Positions 16,713 through 27,914 of a DNA stretch of 64,000 bases are shown piece by piece. The stretch is taken from assembly GCA_965206395.1 (NCBI GenBank), contig CBDBJK010000028.1:21878-85877 (forward strand). The letters are read 5' to 3'. Below the pieces are notes generated by a model. That model worked only from the letters and a program-made list of their open reading frames with translations. It made no database searches and was not told where the DNA came from. Both the position numbers and the translations under genes were made by a program. Numbering within the stretch: the stretch's first letter is position 1; every line of letters begins with the position of its first letter. The DNA is from CBDBJK01 sp965206395. Lineage in GTDB: Bacteria; Chloroflexota; Dehalococcoidia; Lucifugimonadales; CATOSD01.

Positions 16713-19232
16713 ATGCGACTTAGAGCGTTAGTGATACTCGGACTTGTAATATTGATCGCGCTAACAGCGGTTCCAGGACAGGCGCAGGCAGCCACGCTTG
16801 CCGTCACCAAGACAGACGACACAAACGATGGGGTGTGTGACGCCGATTGCTCCCTGCGGGAGGCAATCTTCGCAGCCAACGCCCTGGCTGGTGCTGATAT
16901 AATTACCGTTCCAGCGGGCACCTACGCTCTATCTATTGCCGGGCCTGAAGAGGACAACGCAGCCACCGGTGACCTCGACATCACCGACGACCTGACTATC
17001 AATGGCGCTGGTGCAGCCGATACCATTATCGACGGCGGAGAACTTGACCGGTTGTTTCACATTCTCTCCGGAACCGTGAGCATCTCCGGCGTAACGGTGC
17101 AGAACGGTGCGGTGATAGCGTTCAACCGCAACGGCGGCGGTATCGAAAACTTTGGCACGCTGACCCTGACCGACAGCGCTGTCAGTGGCAACTCGGCGGG
17201 CAGCATCGGCGGCGGCATCCACAACTCCAACCTCGGTTCAGCAGAACTCATCAGCAGCACCCTCAACGACAATACGGCTGCCGGTGGTGGTGGCATCGGC
17301 AACAACGGCACGCTGATCGTCAACAACAGCTTCGTTAGGGGCAATACAGGTGGTTTCGGGGGTGGGATTCTCAACAGGCAGAATGCAAAGCTCACGATCA
17401 CTGCTTCCACAATAAGTAAAAACAACGCGACCATCTCAGACGGTGGGGGCATTTGGAATGGTGGCGAAATGAGTATTGTGGAGAGCACCATAGATGACAA
17501 CCATTCATCTTTGAACGGTGGTGGCATTGCTAATAGCAATAATGGGACGCAGGTGATAAGCAATACAACAGTTAGCGGGAACAGTTCAAGGTTCGGTGGT
17601 GGTATTGCCCATCATGCGTTAGGAACAACTACGATCCGCTATAGCACAATAACTGAGAATCGTGGGACAAGTGCCGGTGGGGGTATCGCGAAGTCGCTAG
17701 GCACTCTGGCAGTTAATAGTGTGATCATTGCGAACGACTTAGGGGGCAATTGCGCAGGGAATCCTCTCACCTCTCTTGGGCACAATTTGTCTAGTGACGA
17801 CACTTGCAACCTGACGGAGCCAACAGACCTCCCGAACACCGAACCGCTCCTCGGCACCTTGCAAAATAACGGCGGCATGACGGAGACTCACGCCCTTCTG
17901 CCGGGCAGCCCAGCCATCGACGCTGGCGACGATATTGCCGCCCCACCAACAGACCAACGAGGTGTTATCCGGCCTCAGGGCGCAGTCAGCGACATCGGAG
18001 CATTCGAGCTTGAAGCCGCTCCCTTTTCCTGCTCAAACGTCTCAGAGATTCCCACGTTGGAGTGTGAGGCTTTAGTCGTCCTGTTCAACACTACCGACGG
18101 CCCAAACTGGAAGGACAATACAGGGTGGCTGGAGACCGATACGCCATGTAGTTGGTATGGGGTCGCTCGCGATGCCGGCCACGTGACACAACTCAAACTG
18201 CCTGACAACCAGCTTAGCGGGAGCATAACCCCGGAGCTTGGAAACCTCTTCAGCCTGACCGATCTCCACCTGTTTAAAAACGACCTGACCGGGAGCATAC
18301 CGCTGGAGCTGGGAAATCTCTCCAGCCTGACCAATCTCTTCCTGTATATCAACGACCTGACCGGGGGCATACCCCCAGAGCTGGGAAACCTCTCCAGCGT
18401 GACCGGTCTCTTCCTGCATGAAAACCAGCTAAGCGGAGGCATACCCCAGGAGCTAGGAAACCTCTCCAGCCTGGAAACTCTCCACCTGGGTTCCAACCAG
18501 CTAAGTGGGAGCATACCCCCTCAGTTGGGAAACCTCTCCAACCTGAAACAACTCTACTTGTCTGGCAACCTGCTGGACGGGAGGATACCCGCAGAATTGG
18601 AAAATCTCTCCAGTCTGGAAGGTCTCTACCTGCATAACAACCAGTTGAGCGGGGAAATACCTGAGGAGCTGGGAAGCCTCTCCAGCCTGGACACACTCCA
18701 CGTGGGCACCAACCAGTTGGGCGGGTCGCTGCCCCAGAGCCTGACGAATTTGAGTTTAGTGAAGTTCTGGTTCCATGACAACGCTCTCTGCGAGCCACCC
18801 AACGCCGAATTCCAGGCATGGCTGGCTGGCATAAGCGACCTGCGAAGTACAGGAATAGTATGTATTACAACCCTTTGCACTCTAAAACTCGGGCTTGGCT
18901 ATGCTGACGGCGCTCTCACTATGGACTTCGAGCTAGCCACACTAGAGCCAGCGACGTGGGACTTGTGGTTAGTCATTCCAGGGACAGGCATCTTCCCTTT
19001 ATGGTCGCTTCCGCTACCCGTAGTTGACTCACCTGTCTTTCCTTCGCTATCGTTCTCATTCCCCAGTATAGGGACGATAGGCTTTCTGACTTCGCTATCT
19101 ACACCTGAAGGGATTGCGTGCTCTGACTGGGAAACTGTCGATACGGGCGCTCCGTCTTCGGCTGTGCCATCACGAGGGGAGATAAGGGAGCTATTCCGAG
19201 GAGTGAACAAGGTGCTTTCGAACGAACAATAA
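16713..19232 (+). CDS. Secreted beta-helix / leucine-rich-repeat surface protein (839 aa)
   Basis: It starts after TAGGAGGGGTTTGCT. A signal peptide (1-26, ending GQAQA) is followed by a CSLREA motif (about 47-52). A right-handed parallel beta-helix region (about 75-410) has repeated GGGI and SxVSGNSA units and ends in the DIGAFE motif. About nine plant-type leucine-rich repeats follow (about 490-690, consensus NQLSGSIPPELGNLSSL; about 24 residues, 72 bases each). The C-terminal region of about 120 residues ends without an obvious sorting signal. The protein is extracellular and probably binds carbohydrate, matrix or another cell. The near-identical DNA repeats could change number by recombination. 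Confidence 0.9.
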   Translation: MRLRALVILGLVILIALTAVPGQAQAATLAVTKTDDTNDGVCDADCSLREAIFAANALAGADIITVPAGTYALSIAGPEEDNAATGDLDITDDLTINGAGAADTIIDGGELDRLFHILSGTVSISGVTVQNGAVIAFNRNGGGIENFGTLTLTDSAVSGNSAGSIGGGIHNSNLGSAELISSTLNDNTAAGGGGIGNNGTLIVNNSFVRGNTGGFGGGILNRQNAKLTITASTISKNNATISDGGGIWNGGEMSIVESTIDDNHSSLNGGGIANSNNGTQVISNTTVSGNSSRFGGGIAHHALGTTTIRYSTITENRGTSAGGGIAKSLGTLAVNSVIIANDLGGNCAGNPLTSLGHNLSSDDTCNLTEPTDLPNTEPLLGTLQNNGGMTETHALLPGSPAIDAGDDIAAPPTDQRGVIRPQGAVSDIGAFELEAAPFSCSNVSEIPTLECEALVVLFNTTDGPNWKDNTGWLETDTPCSWYGVARDAGHVTQLKLPDNQLSGSITPELGNLFSLTDLHLFKNDLTGSIPLELGNLSSLTNLFLYINDLTGGIPPELGNLSSVTGLFLHENQLSGGIPQELGNLSSLETLHLGSNQLSGSIPPQLGNLSNLKQLYLSGNLLDGRIPAELENLSSLEGLYLHNNQLSGEIPEELGSLSSLDTLHVGTNQLGGSLPQSLTNLSLVKFWFHDNALCEPPNAEFQAWLAGISDLRSTGIVCITTLCTLKLGLGYADGALTMDFELATLEPATWDLWLVIPGTGIFPLWSLPLPVVDSPVFPSLSFSFPSIGTIGFLTSLSTPEGIACSDWETVDTGAPSSAVPSRGEIRELFRGVNKVLSNEQ

Positions 19233-19340
19233 TCGATCGCCTCGCGCAGGCTGTTGCGCAATGTGGTGCAAGGCATTGTCCAAGGCAGCTCGACAAACCC
19301 CGTCCCGAAGGGTGGCGAACGCTTGCGGTATGTCCATTGG

Positions 19341-19389
19341 GTTCACCTTCCCCGCTTACCACCTCTGCTGGTAAGCGGGGAAGGTGAAC
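19341..19389. repeat. Perfect 21-bp inverted repeat with 7-nt loop
   Basis: Arms 19341-19361 and 19369-19389 are exact reverse complements (arm starts GTTCACCTTCC), separated by CCTCTGC. There is no T run on either side, so it is not a standard terminator. It may be a small palindromic mobile element or a cruciform binding site. Confidence 0.85.
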
Positions 19390-19559
19390 GTGGCTAATGC
19401 CAGCATACACGATGACCTGATTGTGTTCCTTTCTTGGATATATTGTCATTCCGAACACCATGTTTATAATTGGCGCGTCATGCTGGAAGGCTTGTGCTCC
19501 AACTTGCAGGCGCAATCGTGCCGAGGAATATGCTCGACTAAAGTAGGATTGTGCAGAAG

Positions 19560-19609
19560 GCTTCGTTTCACTCATTTGCACAGGGCTGTGCCGATCACAG
19601 AAACGAAGC
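19560..19609. repeat. Nested 50-bp hairpin
   Basis: Outer arms GCTTCGTTTC (19560-19569) and its exact complement (19600-19609) enclose an inner stem GCACAG/CTGTGC (19578-19583, 19586-19591). No T run follows. Its function is unknown. Confidence 0.6.
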
Positions 19610-22105
19610 AATACCCAGTATGCACAGAGCAGCAAATGCGACTTCTATAGTGCGATTTGGGCCGCACGTGACCATCTAGCGAATTTGAAGGGAGTTCGAT
19701 CTCGACAGACAACATTATGAGGGTTAATTGAGCGCTTCAGATGGTATTTGACAACATCAATAGGCGCTCGTATAGTCTGTACCATCCCGGTATCTTGCAT
19801 ACGCGAAAAAAAGTGAGCGCCATCTGAGAAATATTTGGTTAGGGCTTGAGGTTATGATGGAGTCGACAGGAAACCCTAATGGAGATTCAACAAGCAATGT
19901 CGTAGAGGGCTGGCAGAGAAGGCTCCTTCAGCTTGACCGGCGTAACAACCTGCTTTACTTTAAGCCTGGCAGAACGGCAACACTCATAGCCGACCACTCA
20001 CCCGATGAAATTGCGTCACTGCTCGATTCATCGCCTCGCGGTCTGACCTTCGACTACGCAGAGCCCAGGTCCAGGCCTCGTGGGGCTAATCGCTTCCAGG
20101 CCCCCAACGCTCAACCTGAGGAAAGCGAAGAAACTGAACCCTACGTCCGTGAGGGCGACCTCCAGAGTGACTGTACTCCCCTTGAGCTTCAGCGCAAGCT
20201 CGGCAACCTTAAACGTAGAGCGCGGGAATGGCAAGAAGAGCAGGGCCTCAGTGTGCTGTCGCTTGCTCTTGGATTTTTGCGCTGGATAGATGAGGACGGA
20301 GAGGAAACCCATGCCCCTCTACTCTTGCTACCTGCGCAGTTGGATAGGGCATCCCCCAGGGATGCATTCATCCTCACAGAAGATGATGAGGACATATCTC
20401 ACAACACCACCCTAGCCGTAAAGCTTGCCGAGTTCGGAATCGAAATCCCTGAATTCGATTCCGAAACACAGCAGCCCAGCGATTATTTTCATCTGGTGCT
20501 TTCCCTTGTCGCGTCACGGAAGGATTGGAGGATTGAGGATACCGTTTATCTCACGACGTTTGCATACTCCAAGCTCGCGATGTGGCGTGATCTTGAGGGC
20601 ATAAGAACTGAGGGCACCGACCACTCCATAGTAAGGTCCTTTGCAGGAGACTCTATTGCCAGAACTGGCGTATCGCAGACTCCTAGCCCAATGGCTTCAG
20701 AGGAGATGGATCGGCTGGATGCCGGAAGGCTGGACGACGTGCTCGATATAAGGGACCAGCACACTGTTCTACCTGCGGACTACAGCCAGCTCATAGCCAT
20801 CACAGGAGCGAAATCCGGGACCAATATGGTAATCCACGGCCCTCCTGGCACAGGGGAAAGCCAGACCATTGCCAACATCATCGCTACCACGATAGCGGAG
20901 GGAAAGTCGGTACTGTTCGTAAGTGAAAAGACAGCTGCACTGGACGTCGTGAAAAGGCGGCTGGAAGAGAAAAACTTGGACGTGTTCTGTCTGGATATGC
21001 ACAGCGAGCGTGGCAGCAAGGCCAGCGTTTACGAACAGCTTCGCCAGTCGGTGGATGACCCCCGGATGGTTGCCAACCTGGGGTTTGATTATGATACTCT
21101 CGCGAGCCTGAGAAACAGGTTGAACCCTACTGTCCGTGCGTGCACATGCGGCGCACCCCTCTTGGCATGACGGTGTTTCAAATGCATGGTCGGCTTGCTG
21201 ATCTGCGTCACGTACCCCACGTGGGTTTTGAGGTGCCAGACGTGGGAGACCTAACGTTGGAGCGTCTTACGTCGATTCTGGAGATATCGAGAAGGATTGC
21301 ACAGCGCAGGTGGGAGTTTCGAGAGCATTGGACCAGCCGGTGGTGGGCGCTCAGGTCGGCTCACCCCTCGCTGGAACTCGCCAACACAATCCGGCGCGAT
21401 ATGACGGTGTTGACCTCTGCAGTACGCCAACTTGAGACTGATACTATCGGCACGGCAGAGGCTCTTGGCATGAGGCAGCCCAGCAATTTGGATCAGGTAA
21501 GCAACCTTTACGATTTGGCGGTGCACCTGAGCCAGACACCCAGTGTACCGGATGCCTGGCTTGAAGCCGGCGCTTGTGCCAGGCTTGGCAAAATTGCCCA
21601 AAGAGAAGCTGATCAACAGCAAACCCGCCAAAGTCATGTAAACAGGCTGCAAACCGCCTTTGGCGAACCCGTTCCTGAGTGGGACTATAGGTATCTATTG
21701 GCTGAGGTGGCGCTTCAAACACCAGAGAGGGAACTGCTTCAGCGACTGCTTGGAAATGAATATTCTCAGCGGCTGGTGAAAGGCGATCAGTCGGCTTTTG
21801 ATGCTGTGGAGAGGTTGGACAGAGCAACAAGCGAGCTATTGAGCGTGTCAGCAGATCTTGCTTCAATCTTTCAAGTTGAGGCTCCTCAGACTCTTACTGG
21901 TATTGAAGCGCATGTAACAACAGCAGCAAGTATTGCGAACCTCAATCCCATACCTGAATCCTGGCTCTTGCCGGGAGCCATTGACAATGTGATCTCAGAG
22001 ATTCAACGAGCCCAGAACTTCATGGGAGCCTTAATCGATTCTGAAAATCAGCTGTTCTCAAAATTTGAGCAGTCGATTCTTGATTTAGTAGACCAACACA
22101 ACCTA

Positions 22106-23355
22106 GTGGTCCAACATCATTGAAATGAATACCATGATAGTCATTGTTCCTCTTGGGGGTTCAATCGTAACGTTGAACCGAGGAGGAACCATGATGTCTA
22201 CCAAGAAGTACCGTATCAGACTGACTACCGACGAACAACAGGAACTCAACGCCTTGGTCTCACGCGGTCGGGCTGCGGCGTACAAACAGACCCATGCGCG
22301 CATTCTGCTGATGAGCGATGAGTCACGCTCGGACGGGGGAATGAAGGACGCGGACATCACCAGCGCGCTCGGTGTGGGACAGTCAACGGTCGAGCGAATA
22401 CGCAAGCGCTGTGTGGAGGAGGGGGTCGAGTCTGCGCTGAATCGCAAAAAGCAACTGCGTCGGCGTCAAAAGAGACTGGACGGCGAAGGTGAAGCACGGT
22501 TGATAGCGATGGCCTGCGGGGAACCGCCGGAGGGGCGTGCCAGTTGGACCCTGAAGCTGTTGGCTGACCAGTTGGTCGAGTGTGAGATAGTCGGGGACCA
22601 TTAGCACCGAGACGGTTCGCCAGGCGCTTAAAAAAAAACGAACTGAAGCCGTGGCTGAAGCAGAGTTGGTGCATCCCGCCCGGTCAGAGCGCGGAGTTTG
22701 TGTGCGCGATGGAAGACGTGATGGAAGACGTACTGGAGGTCTACCAACGGCCGTACGATGGGAATGAGGTTCTGGTGTGCATGGATGAGACGAGCAAACA
22801 GCAAGTCAAGGAGACGCGAGTGCCGCGTCCCGCAGCGCCCGGCTTATCGGCGGCATACGACTACGAATACGAGCGCAATGGAGTGAGCAGCCTGTTCATG
22901 CTGTTTGCACCGTTGGACGGATGGCGCCGAGTCGAGGTCAGAGAGCGTCGCACGAAGGTGGACTGGGCGCATGTGATAAAGAAACTGGTCGACGAGGACT
23001 ACCCTGACAGAGACCGGATCGTGCTGGTAATGGACAATCTCAACACTCACAAGCTGTCCTCGCTATACGAGGCATTCGAGCCTGCTGAGGCGAGGCGTAT
23101 AGCTGAGCGACTGGAGATACACTACACTCCCAAACACGGGAGTTGGTTGAATATGGCGGAGATAGAGATCGGTGTGCTGGCTCGACAGTGCCTGGACCGA
23201 CGGATTGCCAATCAAGACATCCTGCGCGGCGAGGTCAATGCTTGGCAGAATCAACGCAACCGGGATGTGATACGAGTGGATTGGCGCTTCACTACCGAGG
23301 ATGCGCGCATCAAGCTAAAGTCACTCTACCCATCAATACAAAAACGTTGAACCAC
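22106..23355 (+). mobile_element. IS630-type insertion sequence, copy 3 (1250 bp)
   Basis: Flanked by TA (22104-22105 and 23356-23357) in a CTAG site inside the Hhe-like gene. Deleting the element plus one TA joins ...DLVDQHNL to VRYRTDHQSRI in frame, so the host gene was open at this point before insertion. It has one extra G near 22595 relative to copy 1. Confidence 0.95.
22191..23350 (+). pseudogene. IS630-family transposase, copy 3, disabled
   Basis: Starts at ATG 22191 after GAGGAGG. An inserted G (TCGGGGACC instead of TCGGGACC near 22595) makes the first frame read ...ECEIVGDH and stop at TAG before the A9 run is reached. The DDE half (22700-23350) is identical in translation to copy 1. 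The copy is therefore immobile unless supplied in trans. Confidence 0.85.
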
Positions 23356-26300
23356 TAGTACGGTACCGCACGGACCATCAGAGCAGAATCCGCCGGCTAT
23401 TTGGCGCCTATAAGAACGACCGAAATCTTCTAAGGAGCTTGAGTCTCACCCCCGTCAGAATGAGTCAGGAACAAGAGCTTGCCGTCGTGCAACAGGCAAT
23501 GGACATATCCAGGCGCAGAAGAGAGTGGTCTGATGAAGAAGACAAGCTTGCCCAAGCGCTTGGACACCGTTACCGAGGACGGGATACTGACTGGGATGCT
23601 ATCAGTGTAGATGTCTGGTCTACTGAGGACCTTCTTGCTAACTGGAAGGGACGGCCTACGGCACTCGCCGAGCTTCTCACAGATCAGGATAAGGCCGCTG
23701 TGTGTCGGGACAGGGCCGCAAGCGCCAGTTACTGGTCTGAGCAGGTTCGAAGTCTACTTCATGAGGTTGGTCCAAAAGAGATTACCTTGATAATGAGCGG
23801 CGAAAGCGATCTGTTCAGTCTTACAAACCTCCTGCGCGAAAGCATGCCTGCATTGCACAGGCTGAGGTCGGCGATATTGGAGCCATTGAGGGTGGCACGA
23901 GAACCCTTTAATGACCTGGACACCTTGGCCGCGTTTCTTGAGGACGGCGCGCGCCTCCGGGAGATAGAGCGCGAGCACGATCAGGTCAAGGAGGCTTTGG
24001 GTGCGGACTTCCAAGGCCGCTTCAATGGTTTTGATACGGACTGGAATGAGATAGCTGAGGTCCTCAAATGGACGGAAGAGCTGCAGGTTATTCTGGATTC
24101 CAAGAGAGCTTCCGATACACTCAGAGAACACTGCACCGATCCCAAAGGGCCCGAATACTATAAGGAAGCGGCGGATTCCATACGGGGTGCTTTAGCCAGT
24201 TTTGATGGGGAGGTAAGCCCTCTAGAGGAGCGGTTCGATTTCGGCGCTGGTCCCTGGGATACTTGCACCGAAGCCCATTTCGACGACGTAAAGAAGTGGA
24301 CAGACGAATTATCGGAAAACGCCGACTCTGCAAGCGACTGGCTTATATACCTTGCTGCTGTTGGGGAGTTGGAAGACGCCCTATGTGACTCAGTAGTTGA
24401 TGACATTAGATCGGCTACTGACGACGCCGGGCATGTGCCCGACATTGTGCTAAGGCGGATAACACTTGCCTGGCTAGACTGGGTGTACAAGCAGGAGGCA
24501 CTGCTAGCTGACTTCACCTCGGCGGATTACGATGAAATTCGTTCTAGGTTTAAGGACCTGGATGAAAAACTTCCTGTTGCCGCCCAGAACGAGATAAGAA
24601 ACAAGGTCTTCGAAAGGTATCCCAGCCGCTTTACCACCTCTTCTAGAGCTGGGCAGTTGGGCATCCTTCAAGGGGAGCTTTCCAGGAGACGTCGTCAGAT
24701 GCCTGTGCGCAGGCTTTTCACAAGGATACCGGACCTGATTCAGACGATTAAGCCCTGCTTCCTCGTAAGCCCCCTAGCGGTAAGCCAGTACCTGCCGATA
24801 TCCAACCTGGCCTCAGAGACCCTTGGTTTTGACATGGTCATTTTCGATGAGGCATCCCAGGTCTTTCCTGAGGACGCGGTGCCAGCCATACTACGTGGTA
24901 AGCAGCTGATCCTTGCAGGCGATCGCAAACAGCTTCCACCCAGCAACTTCTGGCGGCGCTCCCTTTCGGAGGACGACGACACCATCGACGATGACGACGA
25001 TGATAGTCAGCCAGATCAATTCGTGGGCAGGGAAAGCATTCTGGATGTGGCTGTAGGGCAGATTGGAAACCTTTTCACGGAAGGCCACCTCAACGTTCAC
25101 TATCGCAGTAAGGACGAGCGTCTAATTCAATTTTCGAACCACTACTTCTACGATGACCGTCTGCTTACCTTCCCATCTCCTGGCGTGAAGGATTCCTGGT
25201 ACGGTCTGCACGATGTTTACGTCCCTGATGGAATTTATGACGGCGGATACAGAAATGCGCCAAGAACAAATAGGATAGAAGCGGAGAAGGTGGTCGACCT
25301 CGTTTTTGAGCACATGCGCACGCGACCTGCGGATGAGAGTATCGGGGTGGTAGCGCTGTCCAGAACGCAAGCTGATCTTGTTATGAGGCTAGTCGACGAG
25401 CGACGCCTTGGAGAGCGTGACTTAGACCAGCGTTTCAATGAGGACGTTGTTGAGCCATTCTTCGTCAAGAACTTGGAAAACGTGCAGGGGGATGAAAGGG
25501 ACCACATGGTAATGTGCATCGGCTATGGTCCCACTGCGTCAGGCAGACCGTACAATCGGTTTGGCCCCATAAACAACTAGGGTGGAGAGCGTCGTCTCAA
25601 TGTTGCGATTACCAGGGCCAGGCGCCGCCTGACGGTTGTATGCTCTCTGAGGCCATCCGACATAACCTCTCAAACGGAGGGCGCGAGGCTGCTTCGTCGG
25701 TTTCTTGAGTATGTCGCCAACCCGGAGGCTGCGATTGAAGGAGAGGCCGTCGTTGATGCTGAAGCCGAGCCCGAGTCTCCATTCGAAGATGCTGTCGGCA
25801 GGGCGCTGGAACGTCGGGGCTATCGAATCTCTCGTCAGGTAGGTGTGGCGGGATACCGTGTTGACATCGCTATCCGTTCAGAAGACGGTTCCGGTATAGA
25901 TCTCGGCATAGAATGCGATGGTGCGACATATCACAGCGCACCTGCTGCCCGTGACCGCGACTGGCTCAGAGAGGAGGTGCTCAAAGGTCTGGGCTGGCAA
26001 ATTCATCGCGTCTGGTCAACGTCTTGGGTCAGAAATCCAGAAGGTGAGCTTGAAGCCATTGACAAGGCCCTTGAGGAGGCGAGATCTAGGCCATCAGTTC
26101 CTTTCACAATAGGTCGTGACTTTGGTACTGAGCACGAATCTGAGGATGTTTTAGAAGTTGAAGAGCGATCTCCAATTGAAGATATTGCGGCTCAGTCTTC
26201 GCCCGAGTTCAGTGATTACGTGGAGGCGTCTCTTGAGGGCCTTGCGAAGGGGCCTCAGCTTCAATATGAGACCGATAGAAACCTCGGCCCTATGATAGCC

Positions 26301-26753
26301 AGGATAGCCCAGGATGAAGGCCCCGTGCATGTGGACCTTGTAATAGAGCGCATAAGGGTCTACTACGAATTGGGCAGAGTGCGTGGTTCTACACGCAGGA
26401 GAGTGATCACCGCGATAGACCGAGCTGCGAGGGAGGGCCTAATCAAGAAAGAGGGCAGTATCATCTGGTCTGTCGATGATCAACTGGGCCACCCTCCTAG
26501 AAAACCTGCTATAGATTCGACGCAAAGAAGCATAGAACTAATTCCCGCAAAGGAGCTTGAAACGGCTGTGCTGCTGACGGTCAGGGCGATGTTTGGTGGA
26601 ACCGAGGAGGATGTGATAACGCAGACCGCACGGAACTTGGGATACCAGCGCACAGGCAGCTCAATTAACCAGGTTCTCGACGAAGTTATCACCCTAATGC
26701 TGAAAAGGGGAGACCTTGAAGAGTCCTTCGGTATGATTGTAGTGAATGAGTAA

Positions 26754-27209
26754 TATCATTGGCGGCCATAGGATATGCATATCTTATGCGATTTCTGTGT
26801 GGCCACTACCAAGCTCATGCGGAACAGAGCAGACACTATGGACGCTTTCACGGAAGCAATTTCCACCATTATCCGCTTGTCAGCGACAAAATCCGACAAT
26901 AAGACGTCACTTCTATTGACAGGCGGTCAAGGTGTAAGAAGCTGGACTAGACACACGATGAAACGATCGTGTTAGAAATCTAGTCGCTCTGGATGCTCGA
27001 ATTTTCGCAAGATCCGTGTAATTCGCGCTGAAAGTGTAACATTTAGGTAAGTAGCAATTCGCTCCATCGAGTAAGTCGAAATCGTTCCGCATAGGCTTCC
27101 CTTTTTACGAAATTGTTAATATCATGTGATTTTTATGGAAACATGATTTGAATCTCATAATGCTCCAAGGATCATCTCATTCGCAAGGTGTCAGAGGACA
27201 ATTGACCGT
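26754..27209. other. AT-rich spacer between two defence genes
   Basis: About 455 bases with higher AT content than the surroundings and no convincing gene; a 66-codon frame at 26775 has no recognisable features. It probably holds the promoter of the STAND-like gene, but no clear -35/-10 pair stands out. Confidence 0.4.
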
Positions 27210-27914
27210 ATGGCACAAAGCACATCAGTTTTGAGAACTGAACGCCTCCTAATCGGGGTAAGCAGTATTGGCAACTTAGCCTGGTCTCTTCTTTGGAAAC
27301 TGGGTTCGGGCGCGATCTTACTCATTGGATTGGTAGCTGCAGTTGTCCAGATTGCGCAGATAATTAATTTCCAATGGCCTGACGACGCTGTGAATCTGTT
27401 AGGATTCCTATTCTCGAGGCCTATGATCGTTGCCGGGGCCATAGCCATTTATGCGTCGTTGACAGCCGTCTCTTTGACCCTTTGGCTCCTACCTAAACCT
27501 TTCCAAAAAAGGTTTGCCGATCAGCGTCGCAGGAAAGAAGCAGAGCTTATGGCGATCGCCGACTCGACCAGAATAGCAGAAGAAATACTCGATCGAGAAA
27601 GGGTGGAAAAAGAGCGCCGCGAGGCCATCGCTAGAAAAAAGTTTGATTTCCTGAAGCCCGTGGAGGAGTTAGCATGTGGGGACCTAAATTTCGAGATGGT
27701 TGTCGATGGGGGTCGTAGGGCTTCATCTAATGCAAGACCCATGCATTCCGTTTACATTCCTAGACGTATCGTTCCTTTTGAGTCTGTGGAACAAGACCAC
27801 CAAGGAACGGAGTTATCAGAAGAAGACCTTCGAACTGCCATTGCACGAGGCAATGGTTTCGTGCTAATCGGGACGCCGACTGGTGGAAAGACTCGTACCC
27901 TTTACGAAGTGCTA
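27210..27914 (+). pseudogene. N-terminal fragment of a membrane-anchored STAND-like NTPase, cut by an IS
   Basis: About 235 residues remain. Two membrane segments (GAILLIGLVAAVVQIAQII at about 35-53; IVAGAIAIYASLTAVSLTLW at about 72-91) are followed by a charged coiled coil (about 100-145). The fragment ends in a P-loop, IGTPTGGKTRTLYEVLG. The GxPxxGKTRxLYE type is seen in STAND-like signalling NTPases. The IS5-family element starts directly after this, and no continuation is found beyond its right end, so the NTPase core and sensor domain are lost. Its place beside the Hhe-like gene suggests a former defence island. Confidence 0.72.

Larger units (their letters stand above)
19233..19853. other. 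Gene-poor region with two strong inverted repeats
   Basis: About 620 bases between the LRR protein and the defence pseudogene. Short frames on both strands show no domain or good start. The content I can support is a long perfect hairpin (19341-19389) and a nested hairpin (19560-19609), listed separately. Confidence 0.5.
19854..26753 (+). pseudogene. DUF4011-helicase-Vsr-like (Hhe-like) anti-phage gene, inactivated
   Basis: The joined frames give a very large SF1 helicase-nuclease: DUF4011-type N-terminus (WQRRLLQLDRRNNLLYF), P-loop GPPGTGES, helicase motifs VIFDEASQ and GDRKQLPPS, and NVAITRAR. A Vsr/MTES_1575-like nuclease follows (GYRVDIAI...GIECDGATYH...GWQIHRVWS), then a DUF3320-like end. 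Lesions: Walker A Lys is Glu (codon 20856-20858); one base is lost near 21140; an IS630-type copy is inserted at 22104-22105 (removing it restores a continuous frame); an in-frame TAG lies at 25578-25580 just before GGERRLNVAITRAR. Domain order matches the Hhe anti-phage protein described by Gao et al. 2020. The gene is dead as it stands. Confidence 0.88.

Noticed and set aside
18200..18790. 72-base periodicity as a possible non-coding tandem repeat
   Set aside because: It is fully explained by leucine-rich repeats in one open frame.
19099..19635. 178-codon open frame on the minus strand over the end of the LRR gene
   Set aside because: It overlaps a clear coding region, has no recognisable domain and spans the hairpin at 19341; it is treated as a chance frame.
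8357..25580. Two TAG codons in frame in otherwise good genes, suggesting TAG recoding
   Set aside because: TAG ends several intact genes here (for example thiG and the EVE gene), and both affected genes carry further lesions. Ordinary nonsense mutations explain them.
26775..26975. 66-codon frame between the two defence genes
   Set aside because: No ribosome-binding site, no motif, and AT-rich surroundings; it is likely chance.
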